From the IMG/VR virus record IMGVR_UViG_3300021376_000465, positions 1 through 20,029 of that record: 20,029 nucleotides of DNA. The stretch is one strand, 5' to 3'. A program made the translations under genes and the position numbers. Each line of letters begins with the position of its first letter. Position 1 is the first letter of the stretch. Shown here piece after piece: positions 8,557 through 16,522 of this stretch. The notes beneath the pieces are model-generated. The model was not told the origin of the DNA. It made no database searches and was given only the letters and a program-made list of their open reading frames with translations. Source of the DNA: a virus.

Positions 8557-8931
8557 ATGAAAAGTATTACAAATTCGCATGCTTTAGGACAATGTCTAGA
8601 CAACGTTTTTAATTCAACTTCAGACGGTACACGTAAGGTTATTGCAAAATTATCTGGCAATTTATTAACACTAACTTTTCAAACAATTGCACAATTTGGT
8701 AGAGAACAAGGTTTACATGTACAAACAGATAAACTAAAAAATGAAGGTATTCAATTAATTACAGATCGTTTGAATGCCCTTAAATCATCTTTTAAAGATT
8801 TATGCCAAATATCTTTAAAGGCTCAAAAATGTAATGAGTCAGATTCTTTCGAAACAATTTCAACATCATCACTTTCACCTAGACGTGTTATCAAATATTC
8901 ACTTAATATTCAATTTGAAATAAACGATTAA
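8557..8931 (+). CDS. Unrecognised 124-residue protein upstream of terminase
   Basis: I do not recognise this protein. It starts at an ATG behind a good AGAGGA site. The first ~95 residues look mostly helical (KVIAKLSGNLLTL, then LKNEGIQLITDRLNALKSSF), and the last ~20 look like strands (RRVIKYSLNIQFEI). It ends 11 bases before the terminase start. In T4 that place belongs to the small terminase gp16, but no helix-turn-helix or oligomerisation signature is clear, so a small-terminase role is only a positional guess. A TTAACA/TATAAT-like pair (8504 and 8528, 18 bases apart) lies upstream but is weak evidence in this AT-rich DNA. Confidence 0.65.
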   Translation: MKSITNSHALGQCLDNVFNSTSDGTRKVIAKLSGNLLTLTFQTIAQFGREQGLHVQTDKLKNEGIQLITDRLNALKSSFKDLCQISLKAQKCNESDSFETISTSSLSPRRVIKYSLNIQFEIND

Positions 8932-8942
8932 TGGTATAATTT

Positions 8943-10568
8943 ATGTCTATTAGACAACAACAAATTAATGAAATTCTTAAATGCGGAAAAGATCCTTCAT
9001 ATTTTATTAACACATATTTAAAAATTGAACATCCTTTAAAAGGTCTAATACCTTTTAAGACGTATAATTTTCAAGATCGTTGTTTAACTGACTTTAACGA
9101 TCATCGTTTTAATATTATTTTGAAAAGTCGACAATTAGGTATCTCAACTATCGTTGCTGCATATTCTATTTGGCAAGCCTTATTTTATAAAAATAAAAAT
9201 ATCCTGATTATTGCAACAAAACTAGCTGTTGCTCAAAATTTTGTTAAAAAAGTCAAAGTTGCAATTGAAGCACTACCTCCATGGTTGGTACAATTTGCTC
9301 CAATCACTGCTAATAATAAACAACAAGTCGTGTTTAAAAATGGTTCTTCTATTAAAGCGATTCCTACATCTGATGACGCAGGTCGTTCTGAAGCTTTGTC
9401 TTTATTGATTATTGATGAAGCTGCTTTCGTTCGAAACTTTGATGAATTATGGACAGGTCTTTATCCTACATTATCAACGGGTGGTAGAGCGATTATTTTA
9501 TCAACACCTAATGGTGTCGGTGGTCAATATTATGATTTGTGGTTAGGGGCAGAACAGAAAACAAATGTTTTTAACCCAATTAAACTCAGCTGGGATGTGC
9601 ATCCTGAACGTGATATGAAGTGGTTTGAAGAAGAAACCAAGAACATGTCTGAAAAACAAATTGCGCAAGAATTATTATGTGACTTTTCAGCATCGGGTGA
9701 TACATTTTTTCAAAATGCTGAAATTGATTGGGTCAGAAGTCGAACAAGATCACCAATTGAGATGACAGGACCAAATCAAGATGTTTGGGTGTGGCGTTAT
9801 CCCAGAGAAGGTCATAAGTATGTATTATCAGCTGATATTGCAAGAGGTGATGGATCTGACTCTAGCGTTTTCCATATTATTGATGTTGATAATTCATCAA
9901 TTGACGTTGAATATAAAGGTAAATTGACGCCTGATAATTTTTCACAATTAGTTTATGATTGGGCTAGACGTTATAATAAAGCTTTAGTCTGTCCTGAAAA
10001 TAATACATATGGGTACATGGTTTTATCCAAATTAAATGATCTAGGATATCAAAATTTTCATTTTGAAAATGAAAGAATGAAATATGAGTTTACTTATGCT
10101 ATGGACAAATCTGAATTTATTGCAAAGGCTGGATTTAGTACACAGAAAGATAGTCGTGCAAAAATTTTATCGAATTTAGAAGAAGCAGTACGTAATCACC
10201 GTTATGAGATAAACTCACTACGTCTTTATGAAGAGTTCAAAACGTTTATTTGGTTAAATAATAAACCTGTTGCAATGAAAGATCACCACGATGATGCTAT
10301 ATTATCCTGTGCAATTGGTTTATGGGTTGCAGATAAGTTTGGTTCGAAATTAAAATCAACAGAATCAACAACTGCCAATGAAATACTAAAAGGCATGAAG
10401 ATAAATCAGACATCATCAGCTGATACTGTGATAAGCCCGTATTATAATAATCAGTTGACAAAACAAATAAATCCTTTTTTACCAGTGCCGATGAGTGATA
10501 GCATTATCGATACAGGTCAATCTAAAAAAATTAGTGCATTAGGTGATTTTTCTTGGTTGGTTAGATAA
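8943..10568 (+). CDS. Terminase large subunit (gp17-like packaging motor)
   Basis: The packaging ATPase and nuclease pumps DNA through the portal and cuts concatemers. The 541 residues (T4 gp17 has 610) carry both domains. In the ATPase, the P-loop is KSRQLGIST at 61-69, Walker B LLIIDEA at 154-160 with Asp158/Glu159, and the coupling motif STPNG is at 187-191. In the RNase H-like nuclease, Asp298 (LSADIARGDGSD), Glu352 (CPENN) and Asp450/451 (HHDDAILS) form the acidic triad. The P-loop has Ile where T4 gp17 has its catalytic Lys (SRQLGKT); Lys61 at the front of the loop may substitute. No clear ribosome binding site precedes the ATG, and the upstream stop is 11 bases away, so coupling is likely. 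Confidence 0.95.
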   Translation: MSIRQQQINEILKCGKDPSYFINTYLKIEHPLKGLIPFKTYNFQDRCLTDFNDHRFNIILKSRQLGISTIVAAYSIWQALFYKNKNILIIATKLAVAQNFVKKVKVAIEALPPWLVQFAPITANNKQQVVFKNGSSIKAIPTSDDAGRSEALSLLIIDEAAFVRNFDELWTGLYPTLSTGGRAIILSTPNGVGGQYYDLWLGAEQKTNVFNPIKLSWDVHPERDMKWFEEETKNMSEKQIAQELLCDFSASGDTFFQNAEIDWVRSRTRSPIEMTGPNQDVWVWRYPREGHKYVLSADIARGDGSDSSVFHIIDVDNSSIDVEYKGKLTPDNFSQLVYDWARRYNKALVCPENNTYGYMVLSKLNDLGYQNFHFENERMKYEFTYAMDKSEFIAKAGFSTQKDSRAKILSNLEEAVRNHRYEINSLRLYEEFKTFIWLNNKPVAMKDHHDDAILSCAIGLWVADKFGSKLKSTESTTANEILKGMKINQTSSADTVISPYYNNQLTKQINPFLPVPMSDSIIDTGQSKKISALGDFSWLVR

Positions 10569-10570
10569 AA

Positions 10571-10614
10571 AAAGAAGTAAATTTTTATATTTCTTTGTAT
10601 AATATTTATATTAT
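10571..10614. repeat. Hairpin plus palindrome in the terminase-portal gap
   Basis: AAAGAAGTA (10571-10579) pairs with TATTTCTTT (10588-10596), one pair being G-U. It is followed directly by the palindrome ATAATAT-TT-ATATTAT (10599-10614). No T-run follows, so a normal intrinsic terminator is unlikely. The box TTATTAAAAT (10611-10620) overlaps the palindrome and recurs identically before the gene at 15667. A regulatory role at the portal gene is possible; chance is a real alternative in A/T-only sequence. Confidence 0.35.
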
Positions 10615-10644
10615 TAAAATTACAAAAATCATTTGGAATATTAA

Positions 10645-12726
10645 ATGGCAAAAGAAGATAGTTTATTTAAAAGATTAACTGATTTATTTCGTTCAGGGCC
10701 AACTGTTCGAAAAAAGGTAAAAGCTAATCAAAAGAAAACAGGTGGATCGCCTAGCAGTTTGGATTTATTTAAGAAAAATCATAGTGACGTGTATAATTCT
10801 ACAATTTCTGCATATGGTTCATATGATAGAATGGCTCGTTATTCAGATTTTAGCGAGATGGAATCGACCCCGGAACTGTCCAGCGCCCTAGATATTTACG
10901 CAGAAGAAACAGTATCAGCAGACTCAAACGGAAAAGTCTTACATATCTATTCTGAAAATCGTAAAATTAAACAATTACTTGAAAATCTATTTTATGACGT
11001 ACTAAATGTTGAATTTAATTTAGTCATGTGGGTTCGTAATCTCTGTAAATACGGTGATTTCTTTCTCTTTAATGATGTTTCACCTGAATTTGGTGTTATT
11101 AATGTTTTCCCTATTCCAATCGCTGAAATTGAACGTGAAGAAGGCTTTGACCCTGAAGATCCTTCAGCTGTTCGTTTTCGTTGGATTACACAAGGTAACA
11201 GAATTTTAGAAAACTGGCAAATCAGTCACTTCAGATTATTGGGTAATGACGCATTCTTACCTTACGGATCCTCTGTTTTAGAAGGTGCAAGACGTATTTG
11301 GCGTCAATTAATCTTAATTGAAGATGCAATGTTGGTTTATCGTGTTATTCGTGCACCTGAACGTCGCGTTTTTTATATTGATGTTGGTAATATTCCACCT
11401 GAAAATATCGCCGATTACTTACAACAAGCACAAACTTCGTTAAAAAGAAACACCGTTGTCGATAAAACTTCAGGTAAAGTAGATTTAAGATATAATCCAC
11501 TATCAGTTGATGAAGACTATTTCTTACCTGTACGTGGTGGTGATACAGGTACTCGTATCGATACTTTGGCAGGTGGTCAAAATACTTCTGCAATTGAAGA
11601 CGTAGAATATATTCAAAAAAAATTATTTGCTGCCCTTAAAATTCCAAAAGCTTACCTAGGTTATGATGAAGAAATTGGTAGTAAATCTACATTGGCGCAA
11701 GAAGATATTCGTTTTAGTCGAACCATTCAACGTATTCAAAAAACTGTTTTGGCAGAATTAAATAAACTAGCGATGATTCATCTCTATTCACATGGTTATA
11801 GTGAAGAAGATTTATTGGATTTCGAAATCAAATTATCAAATCCATCCAGTATTGCTCAACAACAAAAATTAGAATTAATTCGTACAAAGTTTGATATTGC
11901 ATCATCAGTACCTGAAGGATTGGTTGATTCTGAATGGGTATCTAAAAATATTATGGAATTTAATGATGATGAAATTGCACGTATTAAAAGAGGAAAAATT
12001 AAAGACAAACTGGAAGGTCTTAAACTTGAAGCTGTTACATTACCTGGTAGCAATGACAATCAGGTTGAAGGCGGTGGCGGTGAAGGTGGCGGCGGTGGTG
12101 GCGGTGATATGGGTGGTGCAGAAGATATGGGTGGTGGTGCAGGTGGTGGTGAAGGTGAAGCAGCGATGGGAGGAGGAGGATTGGCAGATTTATTCTCAGG
12201 TGATATGAAATTAGGCACAATTTTAGCTGAAGATGATGAAGATAAAGATGATGTGTTATCTGATGATAATCAATTCTCTGATGGGGGTGATTTTCATGAA
12301 GAAGATAATCCCAGAAAGAAGATCGATGTTGTTCCATCAAAGATGTATAAAAATCAAAAATATCGTAATGAAAAATTAAAAAATCATGGATCTAATTCAA
12401 CATATGGTAGAGATCCAGATGGTAGTTCTTTTATTAAAAATTCAGCTGCAAGTTTGAGTAATAAGTCTAATTATTTAAATAACGCAGGTGATTCAAGTCG
12501 TAGTTTAATACCTGATCCACCTGGGTCAGATGATTTAGGATTTGATAGTAAACCTATTTCTGTTAGTCCAAAACAATCAAATGAAAATCAAATGAAAAAA
12601 ATATTTGATTCAATGAATAGAAACTTTGGATATAAATTTGCGAATAATAAAAATAAAAGTCCGAATTTATTAAATGAAGATGCAGAAATGATAATTATTG
12701 ATAATGAAGATATTGGAGAGGATTAA
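10645..12726 (+). CDS. Portal protein (gp20-like) with glycine-rich and acidic C-terminal extension
   Basis: The portal forms the dodecameric ring at the head vertex through which terminase packages DNA, and nucleates prohead assembly. The T4-type core spans about residues 60-465: an N-terminal STPELSSALDIYAEE, then GSSVLEGARRIW with RAPERRVFYIDVG (about 206-250), and the IPKAYLGYDE and STLAQEDIRFSRT segments (about 333-360). At 693 residues it is about 170 longer than T4 gp20 (524). The excess is a Gly-rich stretch (476-512), then an acidic, Ser/Asn-rich, probably disordered tail ending in DNEDIGED. The tail contains LAE (527-529) and LNE (676-678), which fit the gp21 cleavage pattern. The start is set by TTGGAA seven bases upstream. 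Confidence 0.94.
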   Translation: MAKEDSLFKRLTDLFRSGPTVRKKVKANQKKTGGSPSSLDLFKKNHSDVYNSTISAYGSYDRMARYSDFSEMESTPELSSALDIYAEETVSADSNGKVLHIYSENRKIKQLLENLFYDVLNVEFNLVMWVRNLCKYGDFFLFNDVSPEFGVINVFPIPIAEIEREEGFDPEDPSAVRFRWITQGNRILENWQISHFRLLGNDAFLPYGSSVLEGARRIWRQLILIEDAMLVYRVIRAPERRVFYIDVGNIPPENIADYLQQAQTSLKRNTVVDKTSGKVDLRYNPLSVDEDYFLPVRGGDTGTRIDTLAGGQNTSAIEDVEYIQKKLFAALKIPKAYLGYDEEIGSKSTLAQEDIRFSRTIQRIQKTVLAELNKLAMIHLYSHGYSEEDLLDFEIKLSNPSSIAQQQKLELIRTKFDIASSVPEGLVDSEWVSKNIMEFNDDEIARIKRGKIKDKLEGLKLEAVTLPGSNDNQVEGGGGEGGGGGGGDMGGAEDMGGGAGGGEGEAAMGGGGLADLFSGDMKLGTILAEDDEDKDDVLSDDNQFSDGGDFHEEDNPRKKIDVVPSKMYKNQKYRNEKLKNHGSNSTYGRDPDGSSFIKNSAASLSNKSNYLNNAGDSSRSLIPDPPGSDDLGFDSKPISVSPKQSNENQMKKIFDSMNRNFGYKFANNKNKSPNLLNEDAEMIIIDNEDIGED
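12070..12180 (+). repeat. Glycine-codon low-complexity tract in the portal gene
   Basis: About 110 bases of GGT/GGC/GGA codons mixed with GAA, GAT and ATG encode residues 476-512 (runs such as GGGGEGGGGGGG). This is a sharp G-rich island in otherwise AT-rich DNA. Many GG doublets and a few GGG runs on the coding strand could form weak two-layer quadruplexes. It marks the join between the conserved portal core and its extra tail. Confidence 0.8.
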
Positions 12727-12728
12727 TA

Positions 12729-13583
12729 ATGAAGAATAGAAGCCACAATAAAAAAAGAAATGTCGGCATCATATATGAACAGTTAATAAACCATATGTGT
12801 CAATGTGTGATTAAAAATGACGAAAGTGGTATTATCAAATCAAAAGGTATTATTAAAGAAAATTTTAAAAAAACATCACAGTTACATCGTGAATTAAAAT
12901 TTTTTAATGCTTTAATCCAAACAAGAGGTATTGAAGCAAGCCTTGCAACAAGTATTATACAGGAAGCTAAAAGAGCTTGCCAAAAACATTTTTCAGATGA
13001 TCTTTTGGAGAGAGAAAAGTCACATTTAATTAAAGAATTAAATTATTCTTTTGGTAAAGGTAATATTTTTGAAAGCAAAATTAAAAACTATAAAATTTTA
13101 GCAACTGTTCAAACATTATTAAACGAATGGAGAAAAGGTTCACAATCTGATTTTCAAATCACAACTGAATATGAACGTCAACTTCATGAATGGATGACAA
13201 CAAAAGAAGAAGAAGTTATTGTTGAAACAAATTTGGTATCACCTGATATCGATGAATTAACATTCAGATTAATGAATGAAAAATTCAATAAGAAATATGA
13301 TAAATTATTAAATAACGATCAAAAAAGAATTATTAAACTCTTTGTGGAAAGTAAATCACTTGAAAACGAGAGTGAATTAATTGATCTTTTTGAAGAAATT
13401 AAATTAAAATCAACAAAATTATTAGAAAATTATCGATGCGATAATCAAATGCTATCTGAGAGTTATGATATTGTCAAACACAAAATAAAAAATGTTAAAA
13501 CTCAAGAAATAACCGAAGAAAATGTTAAAAGATTTTTAACTTTATGTAAATTAAACGAAGAATTAAAAGGTGATGATAAATGA
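12729..13583 (+). CDS. Helical protein between portal and prohead protease; possible prohead core protein
   Basis: I do not recognise a named family. The 284 residues are charged and almost entirely helix-forming, with a basic N-terminus (KNRSHNKKRN) and only three Cys. It starts two bases after the portal stop behind a strong GGAGAGG site, and its TGA overlaps the protease ATG (ATGA), so the three genes are probably co-translated. In T4 the same interval holds the prohead core proteins gp67 and gp68, so a core or protease-associated role is the natural guess. It is larger than either and no sequence match to them is visible to me. Confidence 0.7.
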   Translation: MKNRSHNKKRNVGIIYEQLINHMCQCVIKNDESGIIKSKGIIKENFKKTSQLHRELKFFNALIQTRGIEASLATSIIQEAKRACQKHFSDDLLEREKSHLIKELNYSFGKGNIFESKIKNYKILATVQTLLNEWRKGSQSDFQITTEYERQLHEWMTTKEEEVIVETNLVSPDIDELTFRLMNEKFNKKYDKLLNNDQKRIIKLFVESKSLENESELIDLFEEIKLKSTKLLENYRCDNQMLSESYDIVKHKIKNVKTQEITEENVKRFLTLCKLNEELKGDDK

Positions 13584-14188
13584 GCAGACTATTAACAGAA
13601 TGGATCGCTTTTGAATATGATAAAAAAATAATTCAAGAAGCAAAAATTGGCGGAGGTCCACTAATCATGAAAGGAATACTCCAAAAATCAGATACTCTTA
13701 ACCAAAACGGCAGAGTTTATCCCCGCGTAATTCTTGAAAGAGAAGTTAGAAATTATCAAAAATTCATCAAAGAAAATAGAGCATTAGGCGAATTAGATCA
13801 CCCAGATTCCTCAGTCGTTGAATTAAAAAATGCCTCACATATTATTCGTGAAGCGCATATGGAAGGCAACATTTGTTACGGAACAGTTGAAATATTAAAT
13901 ACACCTGCAGGTAAAATTCTACAATCATTGGTTGAAAGCGGCGTCACCTTAGGTATTTCTTCTCGAGGTGTAGGCTCAACACAACCCCAAGGTGAATTAC
14001 AAATTGTGCAAGATGATTTTCAATTAATTTGTTGGGATTTCGTCTCTGAACCATCTACACCTGGGGCTTTTATGATGAAAGAAGGAAAAGAAATTTCTTC
14101 ACGACAATTACATGAAATAAACTCATCATTTTTTAACAAAAGTGATAGATTATATAGAATTTTTAATGAAATAGGAGACTGGAAATAA
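13580..14188 (+). CDS. Prohead core protease (gp21-like)
   Basis: This serine protease acts inside the prohead, digesting the scaffold and trimming the capsid proteins before DNA is packaged. Its 202 residues match T4 gp21 in size (212). The family core is clear: MKGILQKSDTLNQNGRVYP (30-48), GELDHP with the probable catalytic His74, GISSRG with the probable nucleophile Ser127 or Ser128, and a C-terminal WDFVSEPSTPGAFM (152-165). The first 20 residues end in IIQE followed by A, a sequence fitting the family's own (I/L)-x-E cleavage rule, so self-trimming is possible. The start overlaps the previous stop by four bases. Confidence 0.94.
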   Translation: MSRLLTEWIAFEYDKKIIQEAKIGGGPLIMKGILQKSDTLNQNGRVYPRVILEREVRNYQKFIKENRALGELDHPDSSVVELKNASHIIREAHMEGNICYGTVEILNTPAGKILQSLVESGVTLGISSRGVGSTQPQGELQIVQDDFQLICWDFVSEPSTPGAFMMKEGKEISSRQLHEINSSFFNKSDRLYRIFNEIGDWK

Positions 14189-14189
14189 A

Positions 14190-14609
14190 ATGGCAAACGA
14201 ACAACAAATGCAAGCTGATGCGCTTAAAGAACACAACCACAGATGGCCTTCACCCAATCATAATTTTGTACCTGAATATCAACAATCAGGTATTCCATTT
14301 GCAAAAAAAGTTAATTCGAACTCAGAAGTAGAATTCCCATCAGTTACAAGATGGATTTCAATATCATGTGCAACTGATTGTTATATTAATTTTAAGCAAG
14401 AAAAACCTGGAAATGTTATAGGAAATGATTTTTCATTTTATATTCCTGCTAAAACAGTTACACGTTTTGAATTGAAATGCAAAAAAATAAATGTTGAATC
14501 TGTTGCTATTGGTGGTGTTGATAATTCTGTTTATATTTTAGCAGGTTTAACAAATGTTCCAACAAGAAATTTCCCAGATCAAACAGCAGCGAATGGATTT
14601 TCAGTGTAA
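14190..14609 (+). CDS. Small beta-rich protein, probable virion component
   Basis: I do not recognise a named family. After a polar N-terminus (residues 1-40, with HNHRWPSPNHN) the 139 residues look like a single beta-sandwich: short alternating strands such as RWISISCATDCYINF, FSFYIPAKTVTRFEL and SVYILAGL. No membrane segment or enzyme motif is seen. It starts one base after the protease stop, behind AGGAG (14173-14177) and a nearer GGAA. The small beta fold inside the head gene cluster suggests a head decoration, neck or other structural protein. That is inferred from context only. Confidence 0.65.
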   Translation: MANEQQMQADALKEHNHRWPSPNHNFVPEYQQSGIPFAKKVNSNSEVEFPSVTRWISISCATDCYINFKQEKPGNVIGNDFSFYIPAKTVTRFELKCKKINVESVAIGGVDNSVYILAGLTNVPTRNFPDQTAANGFSV

Positions 14610-14611
14610 TT

Positions 14612-15217
14612 ATGAAATTAGGATACGATGATTTAAAAGAATTAGTTAAAGAAGCGCTTGTTGAAATTCTGCAAGAAGGTTTAGGTAATTTATTATTATC
14701 TGATACACGAGTTAACAGAGATGTCGCAGATAATCATGATGATGAAGAAATTGAAGATACAGTTTCAGTTGCGAAACAAAATCAAACAGCTCGACAGGTA
14801 TCAGCACCTTTTACTAAATCAAGTCAAGCGCCTCAAAAACAACACAAGACCAATGAATCACAAAATCGTGGTCAGCAAACATTGACATCCATGTATGAAG
14901 CTAAAACTTTACATAAAATGGGTGAACAATTATCTAAACAAAAAGCTACACAAACTGGAAAAAGCGGTTTAATTGGTAAAAATACAATCAAGTCAATTAC
15001 TGATGATCCGTTAATGGCTTCAATTTTTGCAGATACAGCAAAAACAACTTTGCAAGAACAAACCAAGGCTGAAAGTTCAAATATTGGTTTACAACGTGGG
15101 CATGATCGTGCTGCGCAAATTGCTGCAGAAAATGATCCAATGGATTTATTTGATGAAAATGTATCTTCAAATTGGGAAAATTTGGCTTTTGGTCCCACCA
15201 ATCCTGCAAAAAAGTAA
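14612..15217 (+). CDS. Putative prohead internal protein with capsid-targeting-like N-terminus
   Basis: No named family is recognised. The 201 residues begin with an amphipathic helix, LKELVKEALVEILQE (8-22), followed by a disordered-looking region rich in Gln, Ser, Thr and Lys (about 40-130) and a more ordered end. The helix resembles the start of the gene at 17385 (LRKLIKEAVIKHLLSE). Its end, L20-Q-E22 before G, fits the (I/L)-x-E cleavage rule of the gp21 protease. In T4, short N-terminal targeting peptides of this kind bring internal proteins into the prohead core and are then cut off. A packaged internal or core protein is therefore inferred. It starts two bases after the previous stop with no strong ribosome site. 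Confidence 0.62.
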   Translation: MKLGYDDLKELVKEALVEILQEGLGNLLLSDTRVNRDVADNHDDEEIEDTVSVAKQNQTARQVSAPFTKSSQAPQKQHKTNESQNRGQQTLTSMYEAKTLHKMGEQLSKQKATQTGKSGLIGKNTIKSITDDPLMASIFADTAKTTLQEQTKAESSNIGLQRGHDRAAQIAAENDPMDLFDENVSSNWENLAFGPTNPAKK

Positions 15218-15301
15218 CTTATAACTAAAAAATTTATTAAAATCTAATATAGAATAATAATTATTAAGAAAACAATAAACATTTATTTTATAGGAGATAA
15301 T

Positions 15302-15580
15302 ATGTCAACCAAAAGATTAACAGATGATGTTTTACGTCAAATGATTGCTCAAGAAAAAAGACGTTTGGTCGAAACATTAGAATTGCAATTAAAAAGACCT
15401 GAAGATGCTCATAAAAAAGCACGCGAAATAAAGGCTGATGATTATGCAAACACATTAAGCACAAAAATTAATCATTATAATGCAATGAAATTACATGAAG
15501 CTGAATTGCTTAAACAATATATGAAACTTCGTGAAGCCCGTGAATTACTTAAATCACAACTTCTTAAGGCGCTTAAGTAA
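15302..15580 (+). CDS. Small all-helical charged protein in the head cluster
   Basis: I do not recognise this 92-residue protein. It is almost wholly helical and charged, with heptad-like Leu spacing (VLRQMIAQEKRRLVETLELQL and AELLKQYMKLREARELLKSQLLKAL), and probably forms a coiled coil or helical hairpin. A strong TAGGAG site precedes the ATG. TTATTAAGAA at 15261-15270 may belong to a set of AT-rich boxes upstream of structural genes. Its position between protease and scaffold suggests a prohead core component such as gp67/68; this is unproven. Confidence 0.62.
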   Translation: MSTKRLTDDVLRQMIAQEKRRLVETLELQLKRPEDAHKKAREIKADDYANTLSTKINHYNAMKLHEAELLKQYMKLREARELLKSQLLKALK

Positions 15581-15590
15581 AATTTTTTCT
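15563..15590 (+). terminator. Possible weak intrinsic terminator at the end of the 92-residue gene
   Basis: CTTAAG (15563-15568), a GCG loop and CTTAAG (15572-15577) can form a six-pair hairpin that overlaps the last codons. Within a few bases comes a run of six T (15583-15588), then a T-rich stretch. The stem is short with only two G-C pairs, so termination would be weak. The next gene has its own strong ribosome site and a possible promoter, consistent with a boundary here. Confidence 0.35.
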
Positions 15591-15635
15591 TTTCATTCTT
15601 TTTAACAATACTATTTAATTTTTGTGATATACTTA

Positions 15636-15645
15636 TTATTAAAAT
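15636..15645 (+). promoter_or_regulatory. AT-rich box TTATTAAAAT upstream of the 15667 gene, candidate promoter element
   Basis: This ten-base box is identical to the one before the portal gene (10611-10620). It lies 21 bases from the start codon; the portal copy lies 24 bases away. Just upstream, TGATATACT (15625-15633) resembles an extended -10 element. Both readings are tentative, because TTATTAAAA also occurs inside coding regions as Leu-Leu-Lys codons. Confidence 0.3.
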
Positions 15646-15666
15646 AAAACTTTAGGAGTGTAATTT

Positions 15667-16491
15667 ATGAAAAGAAATACTTATCCTGTCGCCGAAAATG
15701 CACAAGCAGTAGCATATCGTGAAATATTTAAAGATGACACAAAAGTTGGACGTGTAAAAGGAATTAATAATTCCCCTAATTTAGTTTCTCTATTTCCAAA
15801 TTCACCTTTTAATACAGGTGGAATAGAAAATGATCGTGGAAATTTGTTGGATTCTGAAACAACAACAGGACCATTGACTAATGATTTAATTGCTAAAATG
15901 TTTCAAGCTGTAATAGATGGTAAACATGAGTTTGATGAAGTTACTAACGAGATTTTTAGAGTTACACCACATGTTACAAAAAGTAACGAGCCCGGTCATA
16001 ATTACAATTGGTTGTATCGAGACACACGTATGGATATGAATTTTAAATATTTAGATGAAGCTGGTAATTCAAATTCACCTAATGCTGACACGGCGCCTGT
16101 TGGTTCAAATGCACCAATTCCTGATAATCTAGCGCCTAGTGATCATCCATTTTGGGGTCATGCAAATTTAAATGTACCTTCGGTTAATTGGAATGAACCA
16201 CGTGGCAGTCATTTTAAAGACGGAAAAGGTATACCACAATTACAAAGAGGTTCAGGCGGTTTTGGAACAGTATATACTGTGTCAAATAAAGCATTTGCTG
16301 CTCAAGAAAAAATTGGATTTTACTTTACAAATTCCTATATCGATGCAAAAGTTGCGGGTACAGAAACAGCTCCTTTAGATAGAATGAATAAAACAACAGG
16401 TGTCAATGGTAAATCTATTAAAGATGATTCAAATACAATTGCTGATAATAATAGCAACTTATATCAAAATATTGATAAAGAATTTAACTGA
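15667..16491 (+). CDS. Unrecognised 274-residue protein in the head cluster
   Basis: I do not recognise this protein. It is polar, rich in Asn, Gly, Pro and Asp, and has no Cys, membrane segment or catalytic motif. The N-terminus (AQAVAYREIF) may form a helix. The centre has aromatic, turn-rich segments such as GHNYNWLYRDTRMDMNF and SDHPFWGHANLNVPSVNW, and the end is low-complexity (DNNSNLYQNIDKEFN). This composition is typical of an extended virion protein. It has a strong TAGGAG site and its own possible promoter box, so abundant expression is plausible. A structural head role is inferred from position between the protease and capsid genes. Confidence 0.62.
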   Translation: MKRNTYPVAENAQAVAYREIFKDDTKVGRVKGINNSPNLVSLFPNSPFNTGGIENDRGNLLDSETTTGPLTNDLIAKMFQAVIDGKHEFDEVTNEIFRVTPHVTKSNEPGHNYNWLYRDTRMDMNFKYLDEAGNSNSPNADTAPVGSNAPIPDNLAPSDHPFWGHANLNVPSVNWNEPRGSHFKDGKGIPQLQRGSGGFGTVYTVSNKAFAAQEKIGFYFTNSYIDAKVAGTETAPLDRMNKTTGVNGKSIKDDSNTIADNNSNLYQNIDKEFN

Positions 16492-16494
16492 GTG

Positions 16495-16510
16495 TTATAA
16501 AGTTATAAAG
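16495..16510. repeat. Tandem TTATAAAG repeat in the 16491-16523 gap
   Basis: Two copies of TTATAAAG lie back to back, followed by AAAGTATAAAAA, immediately after the TGA of the previous gene and 12 bases before the next ATG. The copies resemble late-promoter boxes (TATAAATA). Alternatively they may simply be spacer sequence standing in for a poor ribosome site (AGAAAG). Confidence 0.35.
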
Positions 16511-16522
16511 AAAGTATAAAAA

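Noticed and set aside
10571-10596. Intrinsic terminator after the terminase gene
   Set aside because: The hairpin is all A/T except for one or two pairs and has no T-run after it, so I list it only as a repeat.
11891-12208. 105-codon plus-strand frame within the portal gene
   Set aside because: It is a frame-shifted reading of the portal's C-terminal region, with no start signal. Its Val/Lys-rich content is only the shifted Gly repeat.
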